This document shows positions 7,401 to 16,878 of a stretch of 64,000 nt of DNA, piece by piece; positions within the stretch are counted from its first letter, which is position 1, and each line of letters starts with the position of its first letter. Under the pieces are notes generated by a model. The model saw only the letters and a program-made list of their open reading frames with translations. It searched no databases and had not been told where the DNA came from. Both the position numbers and the translations under genes were made by a program. The stretch comes from an uncultured Clostridia bacterium. Its GTDB lineage: Bacteria; Bacillota; Clostridia; Lachnospirales; Anaerotignaceae. The stretch spans positions 124,001 to 188,000 of the forward strand of contig CALWGF010000001.1 of assembly GCA_944379995.1 (NCBI GenBank), in the 5' to 3' direction.

Positions 7401-8654
7401 TTATTCTATATTCATATATGATTTATATTCATTTATAAGAGTTTCACTACATTGTTTCATATTATTTTTATTATATACAGTAATATCAGCATATTTAAGA
7501 TAGAGTGGAAGTCTTTCTTCATACATTTTTTTAAGTACATCTATACTTTTTGAAAGAGGTCTGGTTGGGTCAACAGAAAGACACTCAATATCTCTTTCAA
7601 TAAAAGCAATAACTCCATTTGCTTTGAGGTTTTCCATATTTATATCATTTTTTATTGCTCCGCCACCTGTTGCAATAACCATTCCTGTATGTTGTCCATA
7701 TTCTGCACAGACTTCTTTTTCAACTTCCCTAAATTTTTCTTCACCATAAAGTTCAAAATATTGTGATATTTCCATTCCTATTTTTTCAACAATGGCATCA
7801 TCAAGGTCAATAAATTCTTTATTAAGTTTTTTTGCACACATTTTGCCTATTGTTGTTTTTCCTGCACTTGGCATACCTATTAAAACAAGATTTGATTTAT
7901 CAAATGTAATTTCTTTTGCTATTTTGTCAATTACAGAGTTGTTTATATCTTTTTCAATAAAATATTCAACGGCATATTTTGCTTGTGCTACAAGCATTTC
8001 AAGTCCGTTAACTGCTTTTATACCTTTTTTTTCTGCCCAAAGTAGAAGTTTTGTTTTTAATGGATTATATACAATATCTAAAACAGCACTTAAATTGTTG
8101 AATTTGTCAAGGTCAATAGGGCTTTTGTTTTCTTTTGAAAGCATACCCATAGGAGTGGTATTTACTATAACGTCAGCATCACTATGTTTTTTATAACATT
8201 CTTCATATGATATTGTGTTTGGATTATCTTTATAATATACAATGTAAATTTCTCTTGCACAAAGATGTTTTAAAACAGCAATAATTGCCTTTGATGCACC
8301 ACCATTTCCAAGAACAAGCACTTTTTTATCTTTTATATCAACATTGTTATGTTGTACCTGATATAAAAATCCATAAAAATCCGTATTATATCCATAAAGT
8401 TTACCGTCTTTGTTTACTATTGTATTTACAGCACCAATACTTTTTGCTTTTTCGTCCATATCATAAAGATAAGGGATTACATCTTGTTTATATGGTATTG
8501 TTACATTTATTGCTTTAAAATCCGCTTTTTCCATAAAATTTTTAAATTCTTCTTTTGAGAGTGGACAAAGGTCGTATGTATAATCAGCAATTTGTTCATG
8601 TATTATTTTTGAGAAACTATAAGTTAATTTTTCACCTATTAAACCATATTCCAT
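7401..8654 (-). CDS. Bifunctional shikimate dehydrogenase / shikimate kinase (AroE-AroK fusion)
   Basis: A 417-residue protein joining two consecutive shikimate-pathway enzymes. Residues about 1-250 are AroE: YSFSK substrate loop, catalytic Lys in NVTIPYKQ, Asp in NTDFYG, nucleotide-binding GNGGASKA, NTTPMGM and NGLEMLVAQA. Residues about 255-417 are AroK: Walker A GMPSAGKTT near residue 261, DLDD, FREVE, GGG and the RPL lid. The two enzymes catalyse dehydroshikimate to shikimate to shikimate 3-phosphate in the cytoplasm. The frame is continuous across the junction. Such fusions occur in some Clostridia. A TAATATATATG context gives only a weak ribosome site, GAAGGTAA. Confidence 0.95.
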   Translation of the reverse strand: MEYGLIGEKLTYSFSKIIHEQIADYTYDLCPLSKEEFKNFMEKADFKAINVTIPYKQDVIPYLYDMDEKAKSIGAVNTIVNKDGKLYGYNTDFYGFLYQVQHNNVDIKDKKVLVLGNGGASKAIIAVLKHLCAREIYIVYYKDNPNTISYEECYKKHSDADVIVNTTPMGMLSKENKSPIDLDKFNNLSAVLDIVYNPLKTKLLLWAEKKGIKAVNGLEMLVAQAKYAVEYFIEKDINNSVIDKIAKEITFDKSNLVLIGMPSAGKTTIGKMCAKKLNKEFIDLDDAIVEKIGMEISQYFELYGEEKFREVEKEVCAEYGQHTGMVIATGGGAIKNDINMENLKANGVIAFIERDIECLSVDPTRPLSKSIDVLKKMYEERLPLYLKYADITVYNKNNMKQCSETLINEYKSYMNIE

Positions 8655-8726
8655 ATATATTACCTTCTTTACGCTTTTTATAAAATGATAAATGTTATTT
8701 AATAAAAATGCAACAGTAATTTATAT

Positions 8727-8873
8727 TTATTTTTTTAATATATGGCATTTTATAGAGCATTTATCACAGTTTTTTCTACATATTGGACTTCCGTCACTTC
8801 TTGAAAATCCTGCATATTTATATGCTATATATCCAAATATAATGCATAATATTATAAAAATGATTTCAAACAT
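8727..8873 (-). CDS. 48-residue Cys-rich membrane peptide (FeoB-associated-like)
   Basis: A small frame on the minus strand. It starts at ATG 8873 with an AAAGGAG site upstream and ends at TAA 8729-8727. The first 18 or so residues form one membrane helix (EIIFIILCIIFGYIAY). The tail holds a Cys cluster, C-x3-C-x2-C-x3-C (ICRKNCDKCSIKCH). That layout, a single N-terminal helix with a small Cys-rich tail, matches the FeoB-associated Cys-rich membrane protein family, but no feoB is in the window. It could bind metal or be a redox peptide. It lies 72 bp upstream of aroEK and may be co-transcribed. Translated by hand from the sequence. Confidence 0.6.
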   Translation of the reverse strand: MFEIIFIILCIIFGYIAYKYAGFSRSDGSPICRKNCDKCSIKCHILKK

Positions 8874-8894
8874 AAAAAACTCCTTTTTTATTTT

Positions 8895-8925
8895 ATTATA
8901 CTATAAATAAGATTAAAATAGTAAA
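8895..8925 (-). promoter_or_regulatory. Possible minus-strand promoter for the small peptide and aroEK
   Basis: On the minus strand, -10 TATAAT (plus-strand ATTATA 8895-8900) with TTTACT (8920-8925) 19 bp upstream. The -10 is perfect but the spacing is long. It is divergent from the polA promoter. Confidence 0.38.
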
Positions 8926-8945
8926 GTTAATTTAAGAAAAATTTA

Positions 8946-8975
8946 TTATTAATATTATATTAAATGGTGTATAAT
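8946..8975 (+). promoter_or_regulatory. Possible promoter of the polA operon
   Basis: -10 TATAAT at 8970-8975 with a weak TTATTA at 8946-8951 (18-bp spacer). About 58 bp separate the -10 from the polA ATG. Confidence 0.45.
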
Positions 8976-9032
8976 AATTAAGATACCCATATTTTAAAAT
9001 ATGTTTATATAAATTGTTTTAGGAGGATACAA

Positions 9033-11675
9033 ATGACAGAAAAAGTTATGCTTATAGATGGCAATAGTATTGCAAATAGAGGATTTTATGCTTTACCTAA
9101 TCTTACAAACTCTGAAGGTGTTTATACAGGTGCAATATATGGCTTTTTAAATATAATATTCAAATTTATTGATGATGAAAAACCGGACTACATAGGTGTT
9201 GCTTTTGACCTTCACGCACCTACATTTAGACATAAAAAGTTTGAAGATTATAAAGGTACAAGAAAAGGTATGCCGGAAGAACTCCGTCAGCAAATGCCTA
9301 TACTTAAAGAACTTCTTTCAAAAATGGGGATAAAAATATTTGAATGTGAATGTTTTGAGGCTGATGACATTCTTGGAACACTTTCAAAAAAAGCAGAAGA
9401 ACAAGGAATACAACCTATTGTTGTTTCAGGGGATAGAGACCTTTTACAAATTGCCGGTAAAAATCTTAAAGTTAAAATTCCAAAAACAAAAGGCGGAAAA
9501 ACAGAAGTTGAAGACTATTTTGAAGATGATGTAATTGAAAAATATGGTGTTACACCATTACAATTTATAGATATGAAAGCACTTATGGGAGATGCTTCCG
9601 ATAATATACCGGGAGTGCCTAGCATAGGTGAAAAAACAGCAGCTAAGATAATAAAAGAATATGGTGATATTGAAAATGCCATTTCTCACGCTTCTGAAAT
9701 TAAACCTAAAAAGGCTTCTGAAAATTTAATTGAGTTTCAAGAACAAGCAAGACTTTCAAAATTCCTTGCAACAATAATACGTGATATGGACATTGAATTT
9801 GATAAAAATACAATGACTGTTGAAAATATGTTTAATAATGAAGCATATGAAATGTTTAAAAGACTTGGTTTTAAAAGCCATTACAGCCGTTTTGAAATAA
9901 AAAATAATACTACAAATATACCAGAAGATTTTTATACTATCCTTGAAAATGAAAGTGATATTGAAAAATATGCTTCTAATTTAGATAAAAATGCAGAATA
10001 TTCATATTATATTTATGAAGAAGATAATACTATAAAATGTATTTCTGTATATAGTGGCAAAAGTGGTGCTGTTGCTTATGGTGAAGAAAAAGTTATTAAA
10101 TATTTTAATGAGTTTTTAACATCAAAGGAATATAATAAAATAGGTAATAATGTAAAAAAAGATATACGTTTATTAAGAACAAAAAATATTGAAATGAATG
10201 GTATTGTTTTTGATACTGCACTTGGTGGATATATTTTAAATCCTACTGATGAAAATTATGAATATAATGATATAGCTTCTGAATATTTAAAATTAACATA
10301 TCCTTCTTTTGAAGAAATTTTCGGAAAAGGTAAAAGCAAAGTTTCCATTGATGCATTGGATTTAAAAACAGCTAGCGATTTTATGGCTAGAAGTGCAAAA
10401 ACATTTTATGATAGTGCTGATGTAATAAGAGCCGAAATAGAAAAAAACGGACAGCATAAACTTTATTATGAAATAGAGCTTCCACTTATGCATGTACTTG
10501 CTGATATGGAAAATGAAGGTATAAAAGTTGATAGAGAAGCCCTTAATAACTATGGTTATATGCTTTCTGAAAAAATCGAAAATATTACAAATGAAATTTA
10601 TGAAACAACAGGTGAGGAGTTTAATATAAATTCTCCAAAACAACTTGGTGTTGTACTTTTTGAAAAAATGGGACTTAAAGGCGGAAAGAAAACAAAAACA
10701 GGTTATTCAACTGCTGCTGATGTTTTGGAAAAACTTAAATATGAAAATCCTATTGTTGAAAAAATATTATATTATAGACAGCTTGCAAAACTTAAAAGCA
10801 CTTATGTAGATGGTCTTTTAAATGTTATAGATGAAAAAACAGATAAAATATATTCAACATTTAATCAAACTGTTACTGCAACAGGTAGAATAAGTTCAAC
10901 AGAGCCTAATTTACAAAATATACCTATACGTATTGATATTGGTAGAGAGCTTAGAAAAGTTTTTATACCTTCTGATGAAAACAGATGTTTTATAGATGCC
11001 GATTATTCACAAATAGAACTTCGAGTACTTGCTCATATTTCTGGTGATGAAACACTTATAAATGCATTTAGAAATAATCAGGATATACACAGACTTACAG
11101 CTTCACAGGTGTTCAATATACCTTTTGATGATGTTACACCTTTACAGAGAAGAAATGCAAAGGCTGTTAATTTTGGTATAGTTTATGGTATAGGTGCATT
11201 CAGTTTAAGTCAGGATTTAGGTATAACAAGAAAAGAGGCTGAGGATTATATAAACGGATATTTTGAAAAATATCCTAAAATTAAAACATATATAGATAAA
11301 ACTATAAGAGATGCCGAAGAAAAAGGCTATGTTTCAACAATATTTGAAAGAAGACGTGCTATGCCAGAGCTTCAATCAGGTAATTTTAATACTCGCTCAT
11401 TTGGTGAAAGAGTTGCAATGAATATGCCTATACAAGGAAGTGCTGCCGATATTATAAAAATAGCTATGGTTAAAGTATATAATGCACTTAAAGCTAAAAA
11501 TATGAAATCAAAACTTATACTTCAAGTACATGACGAACTTCTTATTGATGCATACAATGATGAAATTGATGAAGTTAAAAATATACTTAAAAATGAAATG
11601 GAAAATGCTGTTCATCTCAAAACAACACTTGATATTGATATGCATACAGGTAAAAATTGGTTTGAAGCAAAATAA
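9033..11675 (+). CDS. polA: DNA polymerase I
   Basis: An 880-residue family A polymerase for Okazaki fragment processing and repair. Residues 1-290 are the 5' nuclease (MLIDGNSIANRGFYAL, ADDILGTLSKKAE, GDRDLLQIA, GDASDNIPGV). Residues about 300-470 have the 3'-5' exonuclease fold but lack its acidic motifs, so proofreading is probably absent, as in many Firmicutes. Polymerase motif A is DADYSQIELR near 656, motif B RRNAKAVNFGIVYG near 706, and motif C VHDEL near 832. ATG 9033 follows TAGGAGG. coaE follows after 12 bp; polA-coaE clustering is common. Confidence 0.97.
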   Translation: MTEKVMLIDGNSIANRGFYALPNLTNSEGVYTGAIYGFLNIIFKFIDDEKPDYIGVAFDLHAPTFRHKKFEDYKGTRKGMPEELRQQMPILKELLSKMGIKIFECECFEADDILGTLSKKAEEQGIQPIVVSGDRDLLQIAGKNLKVKIPKTKGGKTEVEDYFEDDVIEKYGVTPLQFIDMKALMGDASDNIPGVPSIGEKTAAKIIKEYGDIENAISHASEIKPKKASENLIEFQEQARLSKFLATIIRDMDIEFDKNTMTVENMFNNEAYEMFKRLGFKSHYSRFEIKNNTTNIPEDFYTILENESDIEKYASNLDKNAEYSYYIYEEDNTIKCISVYSGKSGAVAYGEEKVIKYFNEFLTSKEYNKIGNNVKKDIRLLRTKNIEMNGIVFDTALGGYILNPTDENYEYNDIASEYLKLTYPSFEEIFGKGKSKVSIDALDLKTASDFMARSAKTFYDSADVIRAEIEKNGQHKLYYEIELPLMHVLADMENEGIKVDREALNNYGYMLSEKIENITNEIYETTGEEFNINSPKQLGVVLFEKMGLKGGKKTKTGYSTAADVLEKLKYENPIVEKILYYRQLAKLKSTYVDGLLNVIDEKTDKIYSTFNQTVTATGRISSTEPNLQNIPIRIDIGRELRKVFIPSDENRCFIDADYSQIELRVLAHISGDETLINAFRNNQDIHRLTASQVFNIPFDDVTPLQRRNAKAVNFGIVYGIGAFSLSQDLGITRKEAEDYINGYFEKYPKIKTYIDKTIRDAEEKGYVSTIFERRRAMPELQSGNFNTRSFGERVAMNMPIQGSAADIIKIAMVKVYNALKAKNMKSKLILQVHDELLIDAYNDEIDEVKNILKNEMENAVHLKTTLDIDMHTGKNWFEAK

Positions 11676-11687
11676 AGGGGAATTTTT

Positions 11688-12272
11688 ATGGAAATAATAG
11701 GTTTGACAGGTGGTACAGGTAGCGGAAAAAGTGTTGTTTCTATGGAACTTAAAAAAAGACAATCATATATAATAGATTGTGACAAAATAGCCCATACAAT
11801 AATACTTAAAGGCAATACTGCATACTATGAAATAGTTGATTATTTTGGAAATGACATACTTGATGAAAATGGCGAGATAATAAGAAAAAAATTAGGTGAA
11901 AAGGTTTTTTCAGATAGTGAAAAACTCAAATTCTTAAATAAATGTACCCATAAGCATATAAGAAATGAAATAGAAAAAGAAATAAAATATGCAAAAGAAC
12001 AGGGTATTTATAAAAGAATAATAATAGATGCACCTTTGCTTATAGAAGCAGACCTTGTTGATAGATGTAATAAAGTATGGGTTGTATATTGTGATGAAAA
12101 TGTAAGAGCAGAAAGAATTGTTAAAAGAGATAATATTACTTTTGAACTTGCAAAAAAAAGAATTGCATCACAAAAACCTTGGGAAGAATATAAAAAATAT
12201 ACTGATGTAATAATAGACAACAGTAAAGATTTAGAATTTATAAAAAAACAATTAGATGAAATTTTAAAATAA
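11688..12272 (+). CDS. coaE: Dephospho-CoA kinase
   Basis: A 194-residue P-loop kinase that phosphorylates the 3'-hydroxyl of dephospho-CoA, the last step of CoA synthesis. Walker A is GGTGSGKS at residues 8-15, DCDKIAH follows in the substrate region, and DAPLLIEADL lies near residue 110. Its length is typical. It lies directly after polA in the same orientation and before a lytic transglycosylase; the gaps are small, so polA-coaE-transglycosylase are probably one transcript. Confidence 0.95.
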   Translation: MEIIGLTGGTGSGKSVVSMELKKRQSYIIDCDKIAHTIILKGNTAYYEIVDYFGNDILDENGEIIRKKLGEKVFSDSEKLKFLNKCTHKHIRNEIEKEIKYAKEQGIYKRIIIDAPLLIEADLVDRCNKVWVVYCDENVRAERIVKRDNITFELAKKRIASQKPWEEYKKYTDVIIDNSKDLEFIKKQLDEILK

Positions 12273-12290
12273 TGTGAGGTAATATATGAA

Positions 12291-12863
12291 ATGTTTTTTT
12301 CTTTAAAAAACAAAATAAAAATTTTTGTTGTATTTTGTATTATATGTATAATAGGTGTTATTGCTGTTAGATATTATGCAATACCTAAATATTTGTTTCC
12401 TTTAAAGTATGAGAATATAATAGAAAAATATTCAAATGAATATGATGTGGATAAATCACTTGTATGTGCAATGATAAATGTAGAAAGTAGTTTTGATAAA
12501 GATGCACTTTCATATAGAGGGGCAAAAGGTCTTATGCAGATAATGGATACAACAGGTGCTTGGGGTGCGGAGGAGTTAGGTATAGAAAATTTTACACCAG
12601 AAATGCTTTTTGACCCTGAAATTAATATAAAAATAGGCTGTTGGTACATAAATAAGTTAAACAAACAATTTGAAGGACAAAGGGATACTGTACTTTCAGC
12701 ATATAATGCAGGTAGTGGTCATGTATCTGGCTGGCTTTGTGATGAAAGTTATAGTAATGACGGTATAACATTACATTCTATACCTTTTGAAGAAACAAGT
12801 AATTATGTAAAAAAAGTTAATGCAAATATAATAATATATGAAAAGTTATATGGAATTAAATGA
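12291..12863 (+). CDS. Membrane-anchored lytic transglycosylase (Slt family)
   Basis: A 190-residue protein with an N-terminal membrane anchor (about residues 8-28) and one SLT domain outside the membrane. Motifs are ESSFDKDALSYRGAKGLMQI with the catalytic Glu near residue 64, and YNAGSGHVSGW. It cleaves peptidoglycan glycan strands with 1,6-anhydro product formation. ATG 12291 is 11 bp after TGAGGT; the nearer ATG 12286 is out of frame and stops at once. polA-coaE-slt order is recurrent in Clostridia. Confidence 0.92.
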   Translation: MFFSLKNKIKIFVVFCIICIIGVIAVRYYAIPKYLFPLKYENIIEKYSNEYDVDKSLVCAMINVESSFDKDALSYRGAKGLMQIMDTTGAWGAEELGIENFTPEMLFDPEINIKIGCWYINKLNKQFEGQRDTVLSAYNAGSGHVSGWLCDESYSNDGITLHSIPFEETSNYVKKVNANIIIYEKLYGIK

Positions 12864-12902
12864 ATAAATAAATAAGTTAAGTAATAAGGGAAGTGTTATA
12901 TA

Positions 12903-14507
12903 ATGAATAAAAAAATTGCTCTGCTGATAGCGGTTTTAATGTTTGCTTTTAGCGGTTGCAGTACAGATAAAAATACAAATGAAACCACAGATAATTCTAT
13001 TATAATAGATAATACAGCAGAGGGAGAAAACTCTCAGTCTAAAAATGAAATAGTTCTTTCTATGAGAACAACACAAAACCTTAATCCACTTACAAATGAA
13101 GATGAGTCTGTTGATAATATTCTTAAACTTATGTTTGAGCCTTTTATAGCTATTGATGAAACATTTAAACCACAACCGTCAATAGCAGAGAGTTGGGCTT
13201 TTTCAGAGGACGGAAGAACACTATCAATAAAAATAAAAAACAATTTGTATTGGCATAATGGCGGTAAAATTACAGCTGACGATGTTGTTTTTTCTGTAAA
13301 TACAATAAAAAATTCATCTGAAAATTCTGTTTATAAAGAATGTGGTAATAATATAGTATCTTGTACAAAAAATGGTGAACTTGATATAAGTATAACATTT
13401 TCAAAAGCATATAGTGGTAATATATATTATCTTACATTCCCTATTATATCTTCATCATATTATGGAAGTGGTAATATTGAAGATAAAAATTTACAACCTA
13501 TGGGAAATAGTGCTTATGGATTTAAAAGTTTTACACCTGCAAAAGAATTACGCCTTGTAAAGTCTGATAATAGTTTTGGTAAAAACGCTGTTACAAATGA
13601 TGTATGTATAAATATAACACCGGATAGAGATACTGACCTTTATTCTTTTGGTCAGGGTATAATTGATGTTGTATATGCTGATGTTACAGAAATGGGTAAA
13701 TATGGTTCAAATAATAAACAAATATTTGAATATGCAACAAACTATATTGATTATATAGGTTTTAATTGGAATAAAACACTTTTTCAAGATAAGAATTTAA
13801 GAAAAGCAATAGCATATGCATTACCAAAAGAAGAAATTGCAGAAAGTATATATTTATCACATGCAAAAGTTGCAGATACAATAGTTAATCCTTCATCTTG
13901 GCTTTATGAAGATGAAACTGTAAAATATAATTATAATTTGGAAGAAGCTAAAAATATTCTTGAACAATCCGGTTGGGTTGACATTAATAATGATAAAATA
14001 AGAGAAAGAACTACAAATGAACTTAATGAAGTTTTACAATTTAATATACTTGTTAATAGTGAAAACGAAGAAAGAAAACAAGTTGCTTTACAACTGGCTG
14101 AAAAATTAAGAACAATAGGTATATCAGCAACAGTTGATGCAGTACCTTTTGAAACATATCAAGAAAAACTTTTAGATAATAATTTTGATATTTATATAGG
14201 CGGTGTTGAACAAAGTATTATACCGGATTTTTCATATCTTTTAGGTACAGGTGGAAATATGAATTTTACAGGATATTCAAATGAGCAGACAGACTTGTTT
14301 TTAAGCTCTTGTAATAATTCTTTTACTGATGAGGATATGAAAAATTCGTTTTCTGCACTTCAGAAATATGTTGCAGAGGAAGTTGTATATTTACCTATTG
14401 TATATAGAAATTCTGCAATATTTGCAAACAATAGAATAAACGGAGATATTTCGGCAACAGAAACAAATATTTTTGAAAATTGTTATAGCTGGTATATTAA
14501 AAAATAA
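12903..14507 (+). CDS. Peptide-type ABC transporter substrate-binding lipoprotein (family 5)
   Basis: A 534-residue solute-binding protein of the OppA/DppA class. A lipoprotein signal ends at lipobox FSGC with Cys19. The family 5 signature region, LMFEPFIAIDETFKPQPSIAESW followed by DGRTLSIKIKNNLYWHNGGKITADDVVFSV, is clear near residues 75-130. It would bind oligopeptides or a related ligand outside the membrane. No permease or ATPase genes are adjacent, so it is either an orphan receptor or works with a transporter encoded elsewhere. Confidence 0.9.
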   Translation: MNKKIALLIAVLMFAFSGCSTDKNTNETTDNSIIIDNTAEGENSQSKNEIVLSMRTTQNLNPLTNEDESVDNILKLMFEPFIAIDETFKPQPSIAESWAFSEDGRTLSIKIKNNLYWHNGGKITADDVVFSVNTIKNSSENSVYKECGNNIVSCTKNGELDISITFSKAYSGNIYYLTFPIISSSYYGSGNIEDKNLQPMGNSAYGFKSFTPAKELRLVKSDNSFGKNAVTNDVCINITPDRDTDLYSFGQGIIDVVYADVTEMGKYGSNNKQIFEYATNYIDYIGFNWNKTLFQDKNLRKAIAYALPKEEIAESIYLSHAKVADTIVNPSSWLYEDETVKYNYNLEEAKNILEQSGWVDINNDKIRERTTNELNEVLQFNILVNSENEERKQVALQLAEKLRTIGISATVDAVPFETYQEKLLDNNFDIYIGGVEQSIIPDFSYLLGTGGNMNFTGYSNEQTDLFLSSCNNSFTDEDMKNSFSALQKYVAEEVVYLPIVYRNSAIFANNRINGDISATETNIFENCYSWYIKK

Positions 14508-14537
14508 ATGCTTTTGTTTTTTTAGGAGATGATTTAT

Positions 14538-15512
14538 ATGTCAGAGCTTAGAAGAAATCCAATAACAGGAGAATGGGTAACTTTTGCTGTTAAAAGAGGT
14601 AAACGTCAATATGATTTTATTAAAAAAAGTGAGCCTAAAGCAGACAGTCAAAAAACTTGTCCATTTTGTCCGGGAAATGAAAAAGAAACTACAAAAGCTG
14701 TTTTTCAAAATAAAGATAATTGGTCAATAAGAGTTTTTCCTAATAAATACCCTGCATTTGATAACGAGCTTGATAATATTTGTTGTGAAGATATATATGA
14801 AAAAATAAGTGGAAATGGAGTTCATGAAGTAATTGTTGATACACCTAACCACTTTGAAAAAATGCATGAGTTTACATTTGACCATATGTTTGATGTGTTA
14901 AATACTTTAAAATTGCGTTTTGATGAAATATCAAAAAATGAATTTGTAAAATATGTTCAGATATTCAAAAATAATGGGGCTGAAGCCGGTATGTCAATAG
15001 TACATTCCCATTGGCAGATTGCCGGTATGCCTGTTATGGGTAAAATTCAAAAAGATACACTTGTATATGCTTTAGAATATAAAAAAGAACATAATTCTTG
15101 TGTAATGTGTGATATAATAAAATATGAAATAAAAACAAATAAAAGGCTTATTGAAGAAAATGACGGATTTATATCATTTGTTCCATATGCTCCTAAAATG
15201 AGTTATGAAGTATGGATTGCTCCTAAAAATCATATTTCATCTTTTGGCGAATTTAAAGCAGAGGATATTAAAAATCTAACACAAATATTTCATAATACTA
15301 TTAAAAGAGTAGCTATGATAAATGATGATATTTCATATAACATATGTTTTATGGATAGTCCTAAAGATGAAAACAGAGAAGTTTTTCATTGGTATATTAA
15401 AATTATACCAAGAATAGGAAATTTTGCTGGTCTTGAATTTTCATCAGGAACATTTATAAATCCTGTTATGCCCGAAGATACAGCAGAATTTTATAAAAGC
15501 AAAAGGGTGTGA
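14538..15512 (+). CDS. galT: Galactose-1-phosphate uridylyltransferase family protein (HIT superfamily)
   Basis: A 324-residue GalT-like nucleotidyl transferase. It opens SELRRNPITGEWVTFA as in GalT, has a zinc-type CPFCPGN near residue 45, VFPNKYPAF, and HEVIVDTPNHFEKM. The active-site triad region reads GMSIVHSHWQIAG, where classical GalT has HPHxQ; the middle residue is Ser here. A second Cys pair (CVMC) lies near residue 194. ATG 14538 is chosen because the in-frame ATG 14529 overlaps the AGGAG site. No Leloir genes are adjacent, so the sugar or nucleotide substrate may differ. Confidence 0.8.
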   Translation: MSELRRNPITGEWVTFAVKRGKRQYDFIKKSEPKADSQKTCPFCPGNEKETTKAVFQNKDNWSIRVFPNKYPAFDNELDNICCEDIYEKISGNGVHEVIVDTPNHFEKMHEFTFDHMFDVLNTLKLRFDEISKNEFVKYVQIFKNNGAEAGMSIVHSHWQIAGMPVMGKIQKDTLVYALEYKKEHNSCVMCDIIKYEIKTNKRLIEENDGFISFVPYAPKMSYEVWIAPKNHISSFGEFKAEDIKNLTQIFHNTIKRVAMINDDISYNICFMDSPKDENREVFHWYIKIIPRIGNFAGLEFSSGTFINPVMPEDTAEFYKSKRV

Positions 15513-15518
15513 CTTTTT

Positions 15519-16457
15519 ATGAAAACTAAAGTTCTTATTCTTTATGGTGGAAGCTCTATTGAAAGAGAAGTTTCACTTATGACAGCAGAAAAAATACTTT
15601 CAAACATTGATTATGACAAATATGAGGTTTCTAAAATAGAAGTGCCTCATAATAAAAAAAATACTGAATGGGTTACTAATATTATTAAAATAAAGCCAGA
15701 CATTGTATTTATAGCACTTCACGGCGGTGACGGTGAAAATGGCTCTATACAAGGGCTTTTGGAATGTCTTGATATACCATATACAGGTAGTAAAGTTATT
15801 GGAAGTGCAATATCAATGGATAAGTATTTGTCAAAAAATATTATGCGTATTAACTACATACCTGTACCGCAAGATATTATTATAAGAAAAAATGATGATT
15901 ATACAGAGGTTCTTGATAAAATAACTCAAATAGGCTTTCCGCTTGTTGTAAAGCCTAATAATGGTGGTTCTAGTATTGGTATTTATGTTGTTAATAATAT
16001 TGAAGAATTAGCAGACGCCATTGATAAATTAAAAGAAATGAACGATGATATATTAGTTGAAAAATTTATTTCCGGTAGAGAAGTTACTTGTGGTATATTT
16101 GAAAAAAACGGTGTTTTAAATGTTACTTCTGTTCTTGATATAGGCACAAAAGGTAAATTTTATGATTATAGTGAAAAATATGAAAGTGAAACATCTTTTG
16201 CAGATATTTCAACATTGCCGGATTATCTTCAAAGTATGATAAAACAAATAGCAAAAAAAGTTTTTAGGGCAGTTAATGCAAAAGGTTATGCCTGTGTTGA
16301 TATGATAGTTTCTGAAGAACAAGTTTATGTTCTTGAAATAAACACATTACCGGGTATGACTGTTAAAAGCCTACTTCCTAAAGCTGTTGAAAAAAGTGGT
16401 AATCCTTTTTCAAGTTTTATTGATATGCTTATAGAAAACGAACTTAAAAATAAATAA
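15519..16457 (+). CDS. ddl: D-alanine--D-alanine ligase
   Basis: A 312-residue ATP-grasp ligase that makes the D-Ala-D-Ala dipeptide for peptidoglycan. Motifs are LYGGSSIEREVSLMTA at the N-terminus, ALHGGDGENGSIQGLLE, the ATP-grasp loop VKPNNGGSSIGI, and LEINTLPGMT near the C-terminus. Length is normal. It is 6 bp downstream of the GalT-family gene, so the two are co-transcribed. Confidence 0.95.
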   Translation: MKTKVLILYGGSSIEREVSLMTAEKILSNIDYDKYEVSKIEVPHNKKNTEWVTNIIKIKPDIVFIALHGGDGENGSIQGLLECLDIPYTGSKVIGSAISMDKYLSKNIMRINYIPVPQDIIIRKNDDYTEVLDKITQIGFPLVVKPNNGGSSIGIYVVNNIEELADAIDKLKEMNDDILVEKFISGREVTCGIFEKNGVLNVTSVLDIGTKGKFYDYSEKYESETSFADISTLPDYLQSMIKQIAKKVFRAVNAKGYACVDMIVSEEQVYVLEINTLPGMTVKSLLPKAVEKSGNPFSSFIDMLIENELKNK

Positions 16458-16479
16458 TTTTTATTAAGGGGGTATCAAT

Positions 16480-16794
16480 ATGTTTATTGTTAATACTGAT
16501 TATATTGAAGGAACTAAATTCGAAATGCTTGGTATAGTTACAGGTAGTGTTGTTCAGTCAAAAAATATAGGTAGAGATATTGGTGCAAGTTTTAAAGGTC
16601 TTATTGGAGGAGAACTTGAAGGATATACAGAAATGCTTGAAGAAGCCAGAGAAATTTCAACAGAAAGAATGATTAAAAAAGCAGAAAGTCTTGGTGCAGA
16701 TGCTATTGTAAATGTTAGATATACAACATCATCAATAATGCAAGGTGCATCAGAAGTACTTGTTTATGGTACAGCAGTAAAATATATAGATTAA
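16480..16794 (+). CDS. YbjQ / UPF0145 family protein
   Basis: A 104-residue YbjQ-type protein, a small fold that forms pentamers in solved homologues. Visible hallmarks are GIVTGSVVQSKNIGRDI, the GGELEGYTEMLEEAREI segment and a C-terminal GADAIVNVRYTTS strand. Its cellular function is not settled; heavy-metal binding has been proposed for the family. AAGGGGGT gives a strong ribosome site. It ends the GalT-ddl unit before a terminator. Confidence 0.9.
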   Translation: MFIVNTDYIEGTKFEMLGIVTGSVVQSKNIGRDIGASFKGLIGGELEGYTEMLEEAREISTERMIKKAESLGADAIVNVRYTTSSIMQGASEVLVYGTAVKYID

Positions 16795-16799
16795 TATAA

Positions 16800-16830
16800 A
16801 AAACAGCACAATAATATGTGCTGTTTTTTT
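16800..16830 (+). terminator. Terminator after the YbjQ-family gene
   Basis: Stem ACAGCACA (16803-16810) / TGTGCTGT (16817-16824), flanked by A and T runs that extend the pairing, with a 3' T-run. Confidence 0.88.
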
Positions 16831-16878
16831 TACAATTTTTAGAAGTAAAAAAAGAAGTATTTAATATGCTGAATTTTG

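Noticed and set aside
8692..8910. 72-codon plus-strand frame between aroEK and polA
   Set aside because: No ribosome site, composition typical of noncoding AT-rich DNA, and it lies antisense to the better supported Cys-rich peptide.
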